Below, piece after piece: positions 20,149-30,880 of a stretch of 31,373 nucleotides of DNA. Below the pieces are notes generated by a model. That model did not search any database. It saw only the letters and a program-made list of their open reading frames with translations, and was not told where the DNA came from. Location of the stretch: contig NW_014577315.1 in the NCBI RefSeq assembly GCF_000485595.1, positions 98,232 through 129,604 on the forward strand. Reading direction: 5' to 3'. Position 1 is the first letter of the stretch; every line of letters starts with the position of its first letter. A program made the position numbers and the translations under genes. Source of the DNA: Priapulus caudatus (Eukaryota; Priapulida; Priapulimorpha; Priapulimorphida; Priapulidae).

Positions 20149-21398
20149 GTTGTCGTGCAAGTCTTGTAGATAATTTAGTAGAGTATATGAGATGAGTTGT
20201 CGCCGGACATGCGGATGTGTTCCAGCGATATACGTGACTGTGCCAGCTGTATGACTCTCTGTGTTAAATATCCGGGTCACGTGATTAGATTCTCATATGG
20301 CTTCTATGACACGTGGCAGTTACTATTATCATTGTTGAGAATCTCGTAAAACTAGGTACGACTAAACGCCTGTACGATATTTATATGCAATATTTGTAAA
20401 ATTTAAAGATATTTATTATAAAAATAATGGAATGTTTTCGGAGGATATAAATATTTAAGCATTCATATGGTCATAGTAATACAATATGTATATAATAGAG
20501 TATATAAAATAATAATACAATTACTGTTCACGCGTTGTCCGCTTGGTGCGGAATGACGTGACTAATCCATCCCAATCGCATTCTGTTTAGCGTTACTCGC
20601 AATGCAAACTGCGATTGAGTGGAGTCTCAAAGGTCGCTGTGTCGCAGCTTAATTAGCATAGGTCGTTCCTCATCCGCGATGCGCACACGCGCGTCGTGTT
20701 GATTTAAGATCCGGCGCGTTCACTCGTGAACACATTTCAGCGTCTACACGTGATTGCTATGTAGACGAGGACCTCTCAGCACACAGGATTCTAGGCGTCG
20801 TGCGATCCGGCGGTCGAGCGGGACATTACAAACCCGTGCAGAGATCATCGCTTGCTGTTTTGACAACGACCTCGTTAGCACTTAGCACCGATCGCTACAC
20901 CCCTGGTTTAGTAATTTTAACGATGTTTTCCGGACGCTAACGCAGGTTTGTTGCACGTTCTGGTGCTAGGTACCAACCCGAGTCGGGTCGCTCGTAATAA
21001 AAGAAATCCTTCTTACTCCTCGGGTGATAAACGCAGCGGGTTCCTTATAGAGCTGCCTTCGACTGCGTGTCACATCGTGCAGAGCTGAGATATGCACTTG
21101 TAGTTATTCTTTGTGCTTCGAAGACGTCAATTAGACGACAGCGCTCTGCGTGTGAGGTAAGCCCTTGTCATTTTTACTGTTATGTCTCTATATGCGATTT
21201 ACAGTTTATACGCATATTCGACACCTATGGCTAGCGTTATATATAGTAATATATAAATATATAACAATCATGCCGTTTTCAGCGTACCGTTCACAGAATT
21301 ATTTTAATATGCATTTCACAGCACATGCAAATATTTTCATTTGAGCGAAACGTCACGAACCCGAAACTTGTCTTCAGTTATTTCGAACAGTTTCGCAG
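20149..21398. promoter_or_regulatory. Shared upstream region between divergent chitin synthase and TALE genes
   Basis: This interval separates the two start codons, which face away from each other. It must hold both 5' UTRs and the promoters. A good donor (GAG|GTAAGC, GT at 21157) suggests a non-coding first exon of the TALE gene ending at 21156, joined to an acceptor at 21398 or 21461. I see no convincing TATA box for either gene. The left third is AT-rich; the 20520-21156 part is more GC-balanced. Confidence 0.45.
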
Positions 21399-21467
21399 CG
21401 GAAATTGGCACTGTCGGAAGACGCGCTATGCACATTTAAATTCTGTCGGCGTACTTTCCAGATCAAC

Positions 21468-22813
21468 ATGGCGTCTCATGTGGATACGCGGAAAACAGTA
21501 ATAAGTTACAGTCCGTATGCACCGACGTTCACGCGATCGCCGCTTGCGGACGTCTCCTCACATCTAAAGACTGCTATCAATTGGCACGAACAGGACAGAA
21601 TGTCGACGAGTGACGCGCACCGCATTGCTAGCAATCCGTCGTCCGAGAATTGGCCGAGTATATGCAACGAGAGACGACAACCGTCGACGCAATCATCAAT
21701 TCGAGAAGCTCGCAAAGGTCAGCCGACAACGGAGCCGACGACAGACGACAATGACGATGGCATCATCGACGTCGGCCAAGAGGAGCCGTTTATTACCAGG
21801 AATGCGCCCTTCGCGAGTACGGCGGGTGTCCGTAAGCAACCGCTGGGTTCACCGCGTCAGGATCTCGCGACGATCAACGGTAAGCCTCTGGCGTCGCACT
21901 TCGGCGTCGGCAGCGAAGTTGAGCAGCGTTTAAGCGCAAGGTCGATGCTATCACGTAACGACGCGATGATGAACAATCTCGGTGGCCGACCAGGCTCCGC
22001 TAGCCGAGAAAACGAGCATACGTCATCGAAGGGTCCAGATGAATATCTGTCCTGCGTATCGAGCTCCTTGAGCTCGCAGCAGCAGTGGATGCTGCACAGT
22101 GGTAGCGCTAATGGTGACCACCTGTGCTCCCAAGATGACCTTGGTTATCACTCGTCTGAGGTCGCCAGCATCAGCTCAGACACGAGAAGCAAATGCGGAA
22201 GCTGCGACAGTATTAACACGCTGGGGAGAAAGTCGGCGAGTCCTGCTGGCTCCGTCAGCCAGCTGAGTCCAATGAATCGTCATGACAACGGCACGCTCGC
22301 AGCACACGGCGGGCCGCGGCGCACGGGATCGCGCGTGACGCCCTACGACATCCCTGCACAGAGCACGTTGGAGAGAAGCGGGAAGCCGCCGCCGCTATCC
22401 CTGGCCTCGTCGTCGGCCGTCGCCGCTCCGTCGTCTCCCGTGCTGCCTTCGCCGTTCTACAGCCCGCTCTGCTTTCCGGCCAGTCCGTTCTACGGCATGC
22501 ACGCCGTACCGGGGCCGCATTTCTCTCCGTCGCTATCGGGGAAATATCCCGTATCTCCGTTCACGCCGGTTGCGCGTTCCGGCTTCGCCATCACGGCCGA
22601 CGCGTTCCTGCCGCCGACGCCGACGATGTCGCTAGCGCAAACGGCGCCGTACGCGATGTTCGCGACTGTACCGCCACCGGGGAGCTCTCCGTATCCGGGG
22701 TTGTCGCCATCGTCGGTGTTCCAGATGCCTGCACATGCGGTCGGCTACGGCATGGGCGGACAGCCCCCGTTCACACAATATACGCTGCTGCAGGATGCCG
22801 CGGCAACGTGCAG
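21468..22813 (+). CDS. TALE gene coding exon 1 (Ser/Pro-rich N-terminus)
   Basis: Encodes residues 1-448 and two bases of the next codon, starting MASHVDTRK. It is low in hydrophobic clusters except a Pro/Tyr/Phe-rich stretch (about 325-440) with repeated SPF and FYS/FYG units. GC-rich towards the 3' end. Donor CAG|GTAAGC. Confidence 0.92.
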
Positions 22814-25800
22814 GTAAGCACAGAAAGCAAAGACAGCGAAAATGTTGTGCGTCATAAATGCGTTTAGCAGATCGTGAATTAAATTCTACACGTTCTGTAC
22901 TTATTTAGTGTCTCTCTCTTTCTCGCTGTGTGTGCGCGCGCGCGTAACACAGTAGTTATATTAATAGCTGGTTTCAATGGAAGCCCTATACAGTCAGCTG
23001 TCGATCGAAAGCGCCTGCCTAATAATTATGTTCGCGTTCCATCGCGACAGGAAACGTCGAAGAAGCCAGAAAAACAGGCTACACTCTTGTAATTTGACGA
23101 CAGCGTGTTAAGCTTTGTTTTTGCCATTAGCATAGCGCACGTTCGTTTTATTAACCGCGTATAACGACACCCGTGTGGCACGAAACCTAATTATATACGA
23201 GGATGTGCGCGCAATCGTCACGACAGCTGATGCGGGTGTGAACAAGAGGTCACACCGCGTCGTGCTAATTAGTAGGATTAGGTTGCCGCATGTTTCATTC
23301 GCATTGACGGTGTATATTTTGCGCAGGACTTTAAAACCGATTAATTACTCACATTATGGACAGTGTTAGGGTTATAGTGTTGAAGTTGACGCTAGAATTT
23401 CATTTAGAGTACTGTTTACTTTATCTCAAATTCTAAGCTTAACGTCGAACCCCCGATATATATATATATATATATGTTAACAGAAGTAAATAATAGAGAT
23501 TCTCTATTATTCACTCTTGATGTTAATTATATACGACCATTATACGACTATTATGTTTTAGGTCGCACCCGCTCTACCCACTTCTTAGAGACATGGTGCT
23601 CGTAGATGATACGTTTGACAGACCGAGCAGCCCAATACATCTGCTTTACTCTCTACCGTCTGATCTCAACGCACTCATACAGGTAACTCCGCCAACATAG
23701 TACTGTTAACATTGTTTTATCATGGTTTCTATAGACCTATTTTGTTTGCTATATTTCCAATCTCAGCGAAAATTGTATGTCATAGTGCTAGGACGTATGA
23801 TCGCTATGCGGCTTGTGCGAATATTATACCGACAAGTTTTCATCCTCATCATCTTCTTTCACCTCTTTTTTTTCTTCTTCTTTTTTTGTTCTCCTTCTTC
23901 TTTTACCTACCCTACCCCCCTTTTCTTCCAATTGTACGCACATTTTCTCCGAATTATACTAGCACATTACTTACCTACTCGCATCGCATGACTTACTCAG
24001 AGACGTAACTGTACCAACGCTTCTCTTTGTAGAAATATCTCGATAAAAATCCACCCGCCGCGAACAAGAAGGCGGTTAGCGGCAAATGCGATCAGAACAT
24101 GGAGCGGGTGTTTATGGAATCTCTACGCCTCACACACGAATCTGTGATGAGTAAGTAAAGCAGTTATAACCTCACTGGAAATTATCGGCTTCAATTAAAA
24201 TGACTCCCACGTTCTTGTAAAAATTATATTTAAAAAAAGACCATTTCCTATATGGAAAGTGTCCACTAATAGCACTAAACATAGTCTGAGACTGATCTGG
24301 GTGGTATTGACATCGATTCATATTTATATTCAAACGATCCAACTCATATCCGGAAACAATAAAGTTATTATCACTAGTGAAGTTGGATCTATTATATGCT
24401 TTCTTTTTTATACTGAGCTTAATTCCAATAATACAACTAAAAAATATATGATAAAAGCCTTAGTTAATTCATTGTAGTCACTGGCAGATTTATAGAATAA
24501 CGTCAAACTTTTTCTCAATTAGTTTATGTAATTAAACCTTCTTCGGCCTTTATTCTATAGTTCAGGCGTTCTGTTAGCTGGTTTAATAAATCACAGACAA
24601 ATGTGAAGGAGTAATGAACCAAACGTAGTCGAAGTGGCCTAGGCTGCGCTGTTACTGTCACACAGGTTGAGTCAATCAATACATTAAATGTTACCTAAAT
24701 AATGTAGTAGGTGCTATTGTAAACGTGCTCCGTTTACGCGCAGGTGAGCCTGCGGCTGTAACCACATAATCGTGGATGCATTTCATATGAGCATACGTTT
24801 ATGTCAATATATAACGTTATATCATTGGTTTGGCTATTCGCCAGGAAAAATAGAGCACAGACGATCACTCGAGAAAGAAGGAAAGCTCTTTTCAAGGTCA
24901 TCGAACGCAATTGATGATTTCTTCGAACGGTTCGATAAAACACTGAAGAACAATATGGTATGAATAATTAATAAATAATCTGTGGTTGGGATAGTTTATC
25001 TCCTTGTTCATTTGTTTTGAATAAATACAATCATAACATGAAATGTGTTACATAGTAGCAATTGATTGTTCACTCCTGATAACTTACACCTACTGCCCAG
25101 CATCAGCACCGGTAATAAGGGCTAGTAACTGATTACCCGGCTTCCTTTCCGTCTTTCCGTTAACAACAACGCGCGCTAATCATCAGCTAATGCGAGTCTA
25201 TATGTGCAGGATGTCAACGACGTGCGTGTAGAGGCGAAACACATGACACTCGCTACGGATTTATCTGCTGCAAGAAGAGAAAACGGAAATCTGCCAACGG
25301 AGGTATGAGCATAATATGGTCTATCACAGATGATAACTCGGTTAGGTTGCATGACCTGGAGAAGCGTCTGGCGTAATTATTTGTATTCTCGTAAATTGTT
25401 TTACCACAATCTACTTAAAAGGCGATGTCTCTTCGTTCACACTTGATCAATATACCTAGATATTTAACTTTTAATATTAAATTTTTAAGGTGATGAAATC
25501 TCCTTGCATTATCTTGTGGTGTAAGGGGTTGTTAGTATATATATATATATATTAACCATGACTATCGATTAGTGGAGTAGTGTAAATTGATCTGAGCGGT
25601 GTCAACCTGTCAACACGATGCATTACTGAATATGGTTTGCTAAGCGAGCCAATTATTTTAAACAACAACTGGTGCTCTTCTCGCACTAGCAATCCTCATC
25701 CCCAAACAACGAACCACCCAAAGACTAAATCCTGGAGGTTTTCCTAGTAACAGAATCTATTCGATACACCAATGACAAACGCGCATCATCGAGCTACTCG

Positions 25801-26062
25801 CTATCACTCTATCGTGAAACCATTGTGGCGCCGCTGATGCATCATGTCGAGAAATATCTCATCATTGCAGGCCGTGCGCACGATGAAGCAGTGGTTGCTC
25901 GCTCATCTGGAGTATCCCTACCCGAACGACGACGAGAAGGATGCGCTGATCAGACAGACGCGCCTCTCAATCCAGCAGATCAACTACTGGTTCACGAACG
26001 CTCGCCGACGTCTCGTGCCTAACATGACGAATGGCGTCGGGCCGACTGTAGCCTATAGATAG
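21468..26062 (+). CDS. Divergent TALE-class homeodomain protein (Meis/Prep-like), complete
   Basis: This is a nuclear sequence-specific DNA-binding protein. Coding exons: 21468-22813, 23562-23682, 24033-24150, 24845-24957, 25210-25302, 25871-26062. Phases agree throughout (4x GT-AG plus one CCAG acceptor) and give 660 residues. Residues 1-448 are Ser/Pro-rich and probably disordered. Residues 450-566 look like a diverged Meis/Prep N-terminal domain: HPLYPLL, a Met/Leu-rich helix, then LEKEGKLF. The homeodomain is about 587-649 with the three-residue-loop signature YPYPNDDEK and helix 3 [11 protein letters not shown]; only 11 residues follow. Positions 47 and 50 are Tyr and Thr, unusual for TALE. 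I start at ATG 21468 because the open frame upstream has no in-frame ATG. Meis, Prep and Tgif classes all share features with it, and I cannot assign it to one. Confidence 0.9.
23487..23509. repeat. Perfect 11-bp inverted repeat upstream of a TALE-gene acceptor
   Basis: AATAATAGAGA and TCTCTATTATT are separated by one T. GTTAACA and TGTTAA flank it on either side and could extend the stem with interruptions. It ends 52 bases before the exon 2 acceptor. Confidence 0.9.
23562..23682 (+). CDS. TALE gene coding exon 2 (HPLYPLL helix)
   Basis: Encodes residues 450-489. [18 protein letters not shown] resembles the start of the Meis/Prep domain (HPLFPLLxLLFEKCE). Acceptor TTTTAG, donor CAG|GTAACT, phase 0 at the 3' end. 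Confidence 0.85.
24033..24150 (+). CDS. TALE gene coding exon 3
   Basis: Encodes residues 490-528. [18 protein letters not shown] could correspond to the second Meis/Prep helix (LMxxAIQVLRxHLLELEKV). Acceptor TTTGTAG, donor GTAAGT, phase 1. Confidence 0.8.
24845..24957 (+). CDS. TALE gene coding exon 4
   Basis: Encodes residues 530-566: an EKEGKLF motif then [15 protein letters not shown]. Supported by phase agreement on both sides (2 bases in, phase 0 out). The acceptor GCCAG has a modest pyrimidine tract. Confidence 0.75.
25210..25302 (+). CDS. TALE gene coding exon 5 (homeodomain N-terminal arm)
   Basis: Encodes residues 567-597, ending [11 protein letters not shown], the basic N-terminal arm of the homeodomain. 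An alternative frame of the same exon stays open, but only this frame joins exon 6 without a shift. Donor GAG|GTATGA. Confidence 0.85.
25871..26062 (+). CDS. TALE gene coding exon 6 (homeodomain helices 1-3, stop)
   Basis: Encodes residues 598-660. Helix 1 MKQWLLAHL, loop [10 protein letters not shown] with the TALE PYP insertion, helix 2 DALIRQT, helix 3 [16 protein letters not shown] with Asn51 and Arg53/55 kept. The exon begins after TTGCAG and ends at TAG 26060-26062. Confidence 0.96.
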   Translation, partial: AVRTMKQWLLAHLEYPYPNDDEKDALIRQTRLSIQQINYWFTNARRRLVPNMTNGVGPTVAYR

Positions 26063-26181
26063 GTCTGGCAACGACTATCCGTCACTCGCCTTCTGTAATA
26101 TACGACATAATTACGATGGTCCCGGTTCACATGCCGTATTTATATATCGAAAAGGGTCGTCGCTGCGATTATTGCGCCATT

Positions 26182-26373
26182 TGTGTGTGTGTGTGTGTGT
26201 ATGCGTGTGTGTATGATTGCGTGTGTTAGCGTGTACATAATATTGTGTGATGTGTGTGCGCGCGCGCGTGTGTGTGTGTGTGTGTGTGCGTGCGTGTGTT
26301 CGTGCGTGCGCGTGCGTGTGTGTGTGTGTGTGTGCGTGAGTGCGTTCGTGCGCGTGCGTGTGTNNNNNNNNNN

Positions 26374-26422
<49 letters not shown>
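26182..26422. repeat. (GT)n microsatellite with assembly gap, in the 3' flank of the TALE gene
   Basis: Impure GT/GC repeats start about 120 bases past the TALE stop codon and are probably in its 3' UTR. Ten N at 26364-26373 replace an unresolved part, so the array length is unknown. Confidence 0.95.
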
Positions 26423-26433
26423 CTGTATATTTC

Positions 26434-29072
26434 TACGTAGGTTATTCCTTTGAGCGCTCGAAAGTATGAAATACGACTGTGTTAGATCAATGTGGTTAGG
26501 CAAAGCTCGGTGTTAAATTAGATAATAAGGTTAAATGATAATTAAGGTTAAACGGAGCCATCGATAGAATTATCGCGATGTAAATGTAATTACAATAATG
26601 AATAGTAGATGTCGCCACATACACAATCACTGTGCAGCACTAGCTCGTTAGTGCATACATTTTAATGCCCGTCTTCTATTAGGAAACTTGTAGTTCTGAC
26701 CACGCCCAGTCGGGTTAGTTTCCGTCGTGCACTAGTAATACATAGCTAATTATATTGTCTAGATTTTATTTTGAGGCGTTTTATATTGATACTGTCAATT
26801 ACTGAACATGTTTCATTGCCAATGGATAATAAATGATAATTGCAACGGTGTATAAATGCTACTGGAACGTGTTGAACCATCTACTTTGTGCTGCATCATG
26901 TCTAACAGACATATTTATTTTAGACTTTTCCAAATTCTCCTCTGTTCATTTCTATCTCTTATACTTTTATCAAACACTCGTTCACATACACATCATCACT
27001 AGGTTGAATCTCTTAAAAGTCGAAACTTATAGAGGAACAGAAAATACCATGATAGGCCATGATAGACTTTAATAATACATAGTTGGAGACATGGGGCAGT
27101 TTATATGTCGTGTCGTTCCTGCTCATCGTTCACGAATTTGAATAAACTGACTGTTGTAAACAGGCTAGATCACATAGATTTATCATAAAACAACGTACCA
27201 TGATATCCGACTAACTTGTTCCAAGACATGCCCATAGACTGATGTACAGATGGGATACAGCCCCGCTAATTCGTTTGATGCCACCTGTGACATGACACTC
27301 TACACTGAACGCGATCTACTCGTTACACTTAACGTTTCTACTCGTTTGTATGGTTAATATCGCAAAGTGCTCGGGGATTTTTTTGCCGCAGTCATGAAGA
27401 GTTCGTCGAACTAAATCCATGCTTTCTTACCGCTGTAGTTACGGCCGTGGCACGTAGTGCCATTATATACCATTATTTATCTAACGAGAAACGAAAAAAT
27501 GATGACTCGATCTTGTCGGTTTTATTGTCACTGTTGCTGTGTAATAGTGTGACAATGTTTGCAACGCAGGCCCACCGCCATTTACAGCTTTCTACGCTAC
27601 AGCCGTTGGTTGGCACTAGTATCACGCTTGCCCCAATTGCGGCCAAGCATTACGTGTTAATGTACCACTCGCGCAAATCAAACAATGAGGTTTGGGGTAG
27701 ATGAAATAAAAATAAAACTTTTCTGTGAATTTTTGTAGTTTATTCCTCGTTTTTCGGACGAAAAGGGTTAAACATTTTCAAAATCGGGTTAATAAATCTA
27801 GACTTCGTGCTACATTCGCCATAGCGAGTGGCTTGACCATAGTGCCGACGATAGTGACCGAGAGAGGTATGTGCGAAGATTCCATTAAATCACGCCGCGA
27901 CGTGTGTCATAGAAAATATTTTCTATACAGAAAAAAAACGTGGAAGAACGTTTCAGTTAACAACACATATGTTGTTACTTGCAATGTAAACTCAACGGGT
28001 GGCGTTGTGATTTCTCGAAAAAAATACTTCATGCCGATTCATTATTCAATTTTTTGGCGATTGACAATTTTTAATTTCCGACCGTTAAAGTTATACACGT
28101 CAGCCAAGAATCGTCTGTCATTTGTATAGACATCAAAACGCACATTGCGTGGCCGCAGCGGGCCGCGTTTTGCAACGCAATTGAATGGTTTACGTATCGG
28201 AATACTATATTTGCACCGAAAAATATCTTTAATTAGAAGTAAACTTCAAGTCTTTAGAAATTGCTCTTAAGCATTGTACGTTGCGCGACGCCACACGTCA
28301 ATCACGCGTGATGCCTATACGTTAATATATGGTCATTTTGAGATGGTTCACTCACGTGTCGCTATAAGAAAGTTAATCACGTGGTAAATGGGTTTGTCCG
28401 CTAGCGGTCATTGCGACAGACTATTACCGTGTATATGGCGTATACATACGTAAAATTAATGTCGCGTGTGCGGCTGGCTTATGTCTGAATCAGTTTTCTT
28501 CGTATAGAAAGTTATTTGCGTCTTGATGTAAAGGGCAGGTGGCGCTGAAAGAGGTAAAATCAATTGATTTTCTAAGGGAATAATTGTGGCAACTCTGAAA
28601 ATCAGACGGGGACCCATGGTGAGAATACTAAGGAAGCAAAATGCAAGTAATACATCACAAAATGTTATATTTATGTTAATTAAAACGGATATTTTTAATT
28701 TAAAACAGACGAAACAGCGGTATGCAGAGGGATTTGGAGAGGCATCAGTTCACTCTTGGTATATGTAGCATGCTTGTCGCAGCATGCATGTTTGTCGCAC
28801 AGAAATGTCAAAGAAGTTAACGCAGCGGAGAAAATGCGGAAATAGCCGCACTATTGAGTTAAACGTACGAACGCGGGCCTTTAGAAACGAGGAGATAGCG
28901 AGTAATTTCATCAGCGGTATGAATACACGACTCGCCCACAGTTTCGTTTCGTTGTTGTTTCGTTAAACACACCTGCGGCCATTCGTGTAAAGAACCGGCT
29001 TGTCTATATACACGCCTCTCATCACCAGATCGATTTTGGCTGCAATTATTAATTGCCGGTAATGTCTAGGTC
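26434..29072. other. Gene-free stretch right of the TALE gene
   Basis: AT-rich sequence after the presumed 3' UTR. The longest open frame (plus 27725-28129, 134 codons) has no recognisable domain and no supporting splice or promoter context. I see no transposon termini, tRNA or simple array of note. Confidence 0.55.
26828..26833 (+). promoter_or_regulatory. Possible AATAAA polyadenylation signal of the TALE gene
   Basis: A canonical AATAAA hexamer about 766 bases downstream of the stop codon. I noticed no earlier canonical signal in the 3' flank. Not proven. Confidence 0.3.
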
Positions 29073-29081
29073 TATAAAAAG
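29073..29081 (+). promoter_or_regulatory. TATA-box-like element, candidate core promoter
   Basis: TATAAAAAG, flanked by a GC-rich downstream stretch (GTGCCGCGCGAGC), is followed about 100 bases later by an ATG at 29178 and a possible donor CAG|GTATTG at 29197. This could be the start of a plus-strand gene with a tiny first coding exon, but no later exon is recognised. Confidence 0.3.
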
Positions 29082-29223
29082 CTGGCATCGTGCCGCGCGA
29101 GCTGGCCCGAAGAGAAGCACTAGTTACAGCATTCGCTCTATTTGTAATTCAAATCAGTCGAAATCAGTTCAGGATTAATGAGCTCACCGCGTATCAGGTA
29201 TTGGCGATATAAGTTTGTTCAGC

Positions 29224-29225
<2 letters not shown>

Positions 29226-29307
<82 letters not shown>
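29226..29307. repeat. (CT)n microsatellite
   Basis: Uninterrupted CT dinucleotides, about 40 copies. Confidence 0.97.
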
Positions 29308-29310
<3 letters not shown>

Positions 29311-29404
29311 TTCTTACGCTACGTGCGCGTGAAGAGGAAAATGAACAAACACACAGCGCCGATTCCAAAGCATATCGTCACTGGGTATGGATATCAAATC
29401 CACG

Positions 29405-29448
29405 GCCGCACACACACGGCAGCACACACACACGCACGCACACACGCA

Positions 29449-29510
<62 letters not shown>
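29405..29510. repeat. CA/CG-rich patch followed by a (CT)n microsatellite
   Basis: CACACACG-type repeats to about 29449, then about 30 uninterrupted CT copies from 29451. The 97 bases between this and the previous CT array are non-repetitive. Confidence 0.95.
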
Positions 29511-29513
<3 letters not shown>

Positions 29514-30659
29514 TACTGCTGACCGATCAATAAGCGAATACTTATAGCCTAAAGAGGTTGGTCGCAACACATTATAGGATTGGTGCAGGAATGAGCCTGC
29601 GCCGCATAGCATATCATAGGCTCGCCGGCGGGCACACACACAACACATTAATAGGTTGCGGTTTGGTAGCTTCAGAAGAAGTATACAACTGGAATTGTGC
29701 CCGCGTGCATGTGTCTGCATGTGTGCGGCTATACGCGCACATGCGTTTGGGTGCGCGCGCATGCGCACAACTATGTTTAAACGTAGTGTAGTATATAATT
29801 ATAGAAGACATTACCGTTAATAAATTATTTTAAAAAAAGGCTGAATTTTACTTAATTAAGATTTAAAAAAATAGCGAAATCGATGATGTCGATTGATGTG
29901 CGCCGCGCGAGTTAATTACGTAGAAAGCACGCGGACGCTGTCACGCAGGATGGCAGCGATCGATGGGTCAAACTCACCACCGCAGCAAAAGGGCGCGCTA
30001 TAGTTAATCACACGCGACTCTTTTTAGCATATATATCTAAAGGTTAAAGCTGCCATACTGATATATATGCAGTGCCAGCGCCGGTACTGCTGACGTTGCT
30101 GCGACTCACGTCAACCCTATATACACGTAATTAGAATACCGACACACGCGGCGCGACACGACAAGGACGCGACGTCACTCACTGCCATAGTTCTCTTACA
30201 GTTCACAATTCCCGTTATTCACGACATCGCGGCATGTTGCAATTTAACTGCATAGCGGAAACAACACCGTACTGGCGCTCGTATATGCAGCCGAGTGTAT
30301 ACACGCGCACGCGACATCTGGGTGTAATAAAAGCAATAGTGGGTGCAATAAAGGAGATGTCTATATTCTTGAAGGATGACGCTGCGTCGGCAGCTACCGC
30401 CCAGACGCTATGATGAATGAAAAGTGAATGACGTAAATCAGCATGATATTGCGCAGATGAATGATATAATAGGATTAACGAGTTTTCCGTCATAGATATG
30501 GAGTGAGTTCGGAAGGCTGCCTCCTTAAATAGCACCCCCCCCCCTTCTAAGCGTGAGCGGAATATGAGGCTGGTGCTTTCTCCAACCTATACGGCGACAT
30601 ATATGGGTAGAGCTAGTCACAGGATCACGCGTTCGGCTGATGCATATCAATGTTTGATT
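29511..30659. other. Gene-free stretch
   Basis: No open frame above about 125 codons outside repeats and no family motif. A GCGC/CATG-rich patch lies at about 29698-29770 and a run of ten C at 30535-30544. Nothing else is recognised. Confidence 0.5.
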
Positions 30660-30880
30660 GAGAACGCAGATCACCGCACCGCAGCGCACCACGGCACACC
30701 ACAGTACACCGCAGCGGACCACACCGTTACCGCACCCTGATACTCGCCACGCACCGGCACCTGCCACCGCGCCGCCGCCGCGCCGCACCGCGCCGCCACC
30801 GCGCCGCACGCGCACCCGCACGCGCACGGCCACCGGCCACCGCAACCCACCGCACCGCACCGCACCGCCACCACAGCACA
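30660..30880. repeat. GC-rich CACCG/GCACC low-complexity array
   Basis: Imperfect units of CACCGCA, CGCCGC and CCACGG types. Open frames on both strands are Arg/Pro/Ala or Gly/Val/Arg low complexity. Confidence 0.85.

Noticed and set aside
21405-21467. Longer N-terminus for the TALE protein from an upstream TTG
   Set aside because: A TTG start is not expected in animals. The first in-frame ATG is at 21468.
27725-28129. 134-codon open frame as a possible gene
   Set aside because: No recognisable motif, AT-rich composition, and no promoter, splice or neighbour support. A frame of this length can occur by chance.
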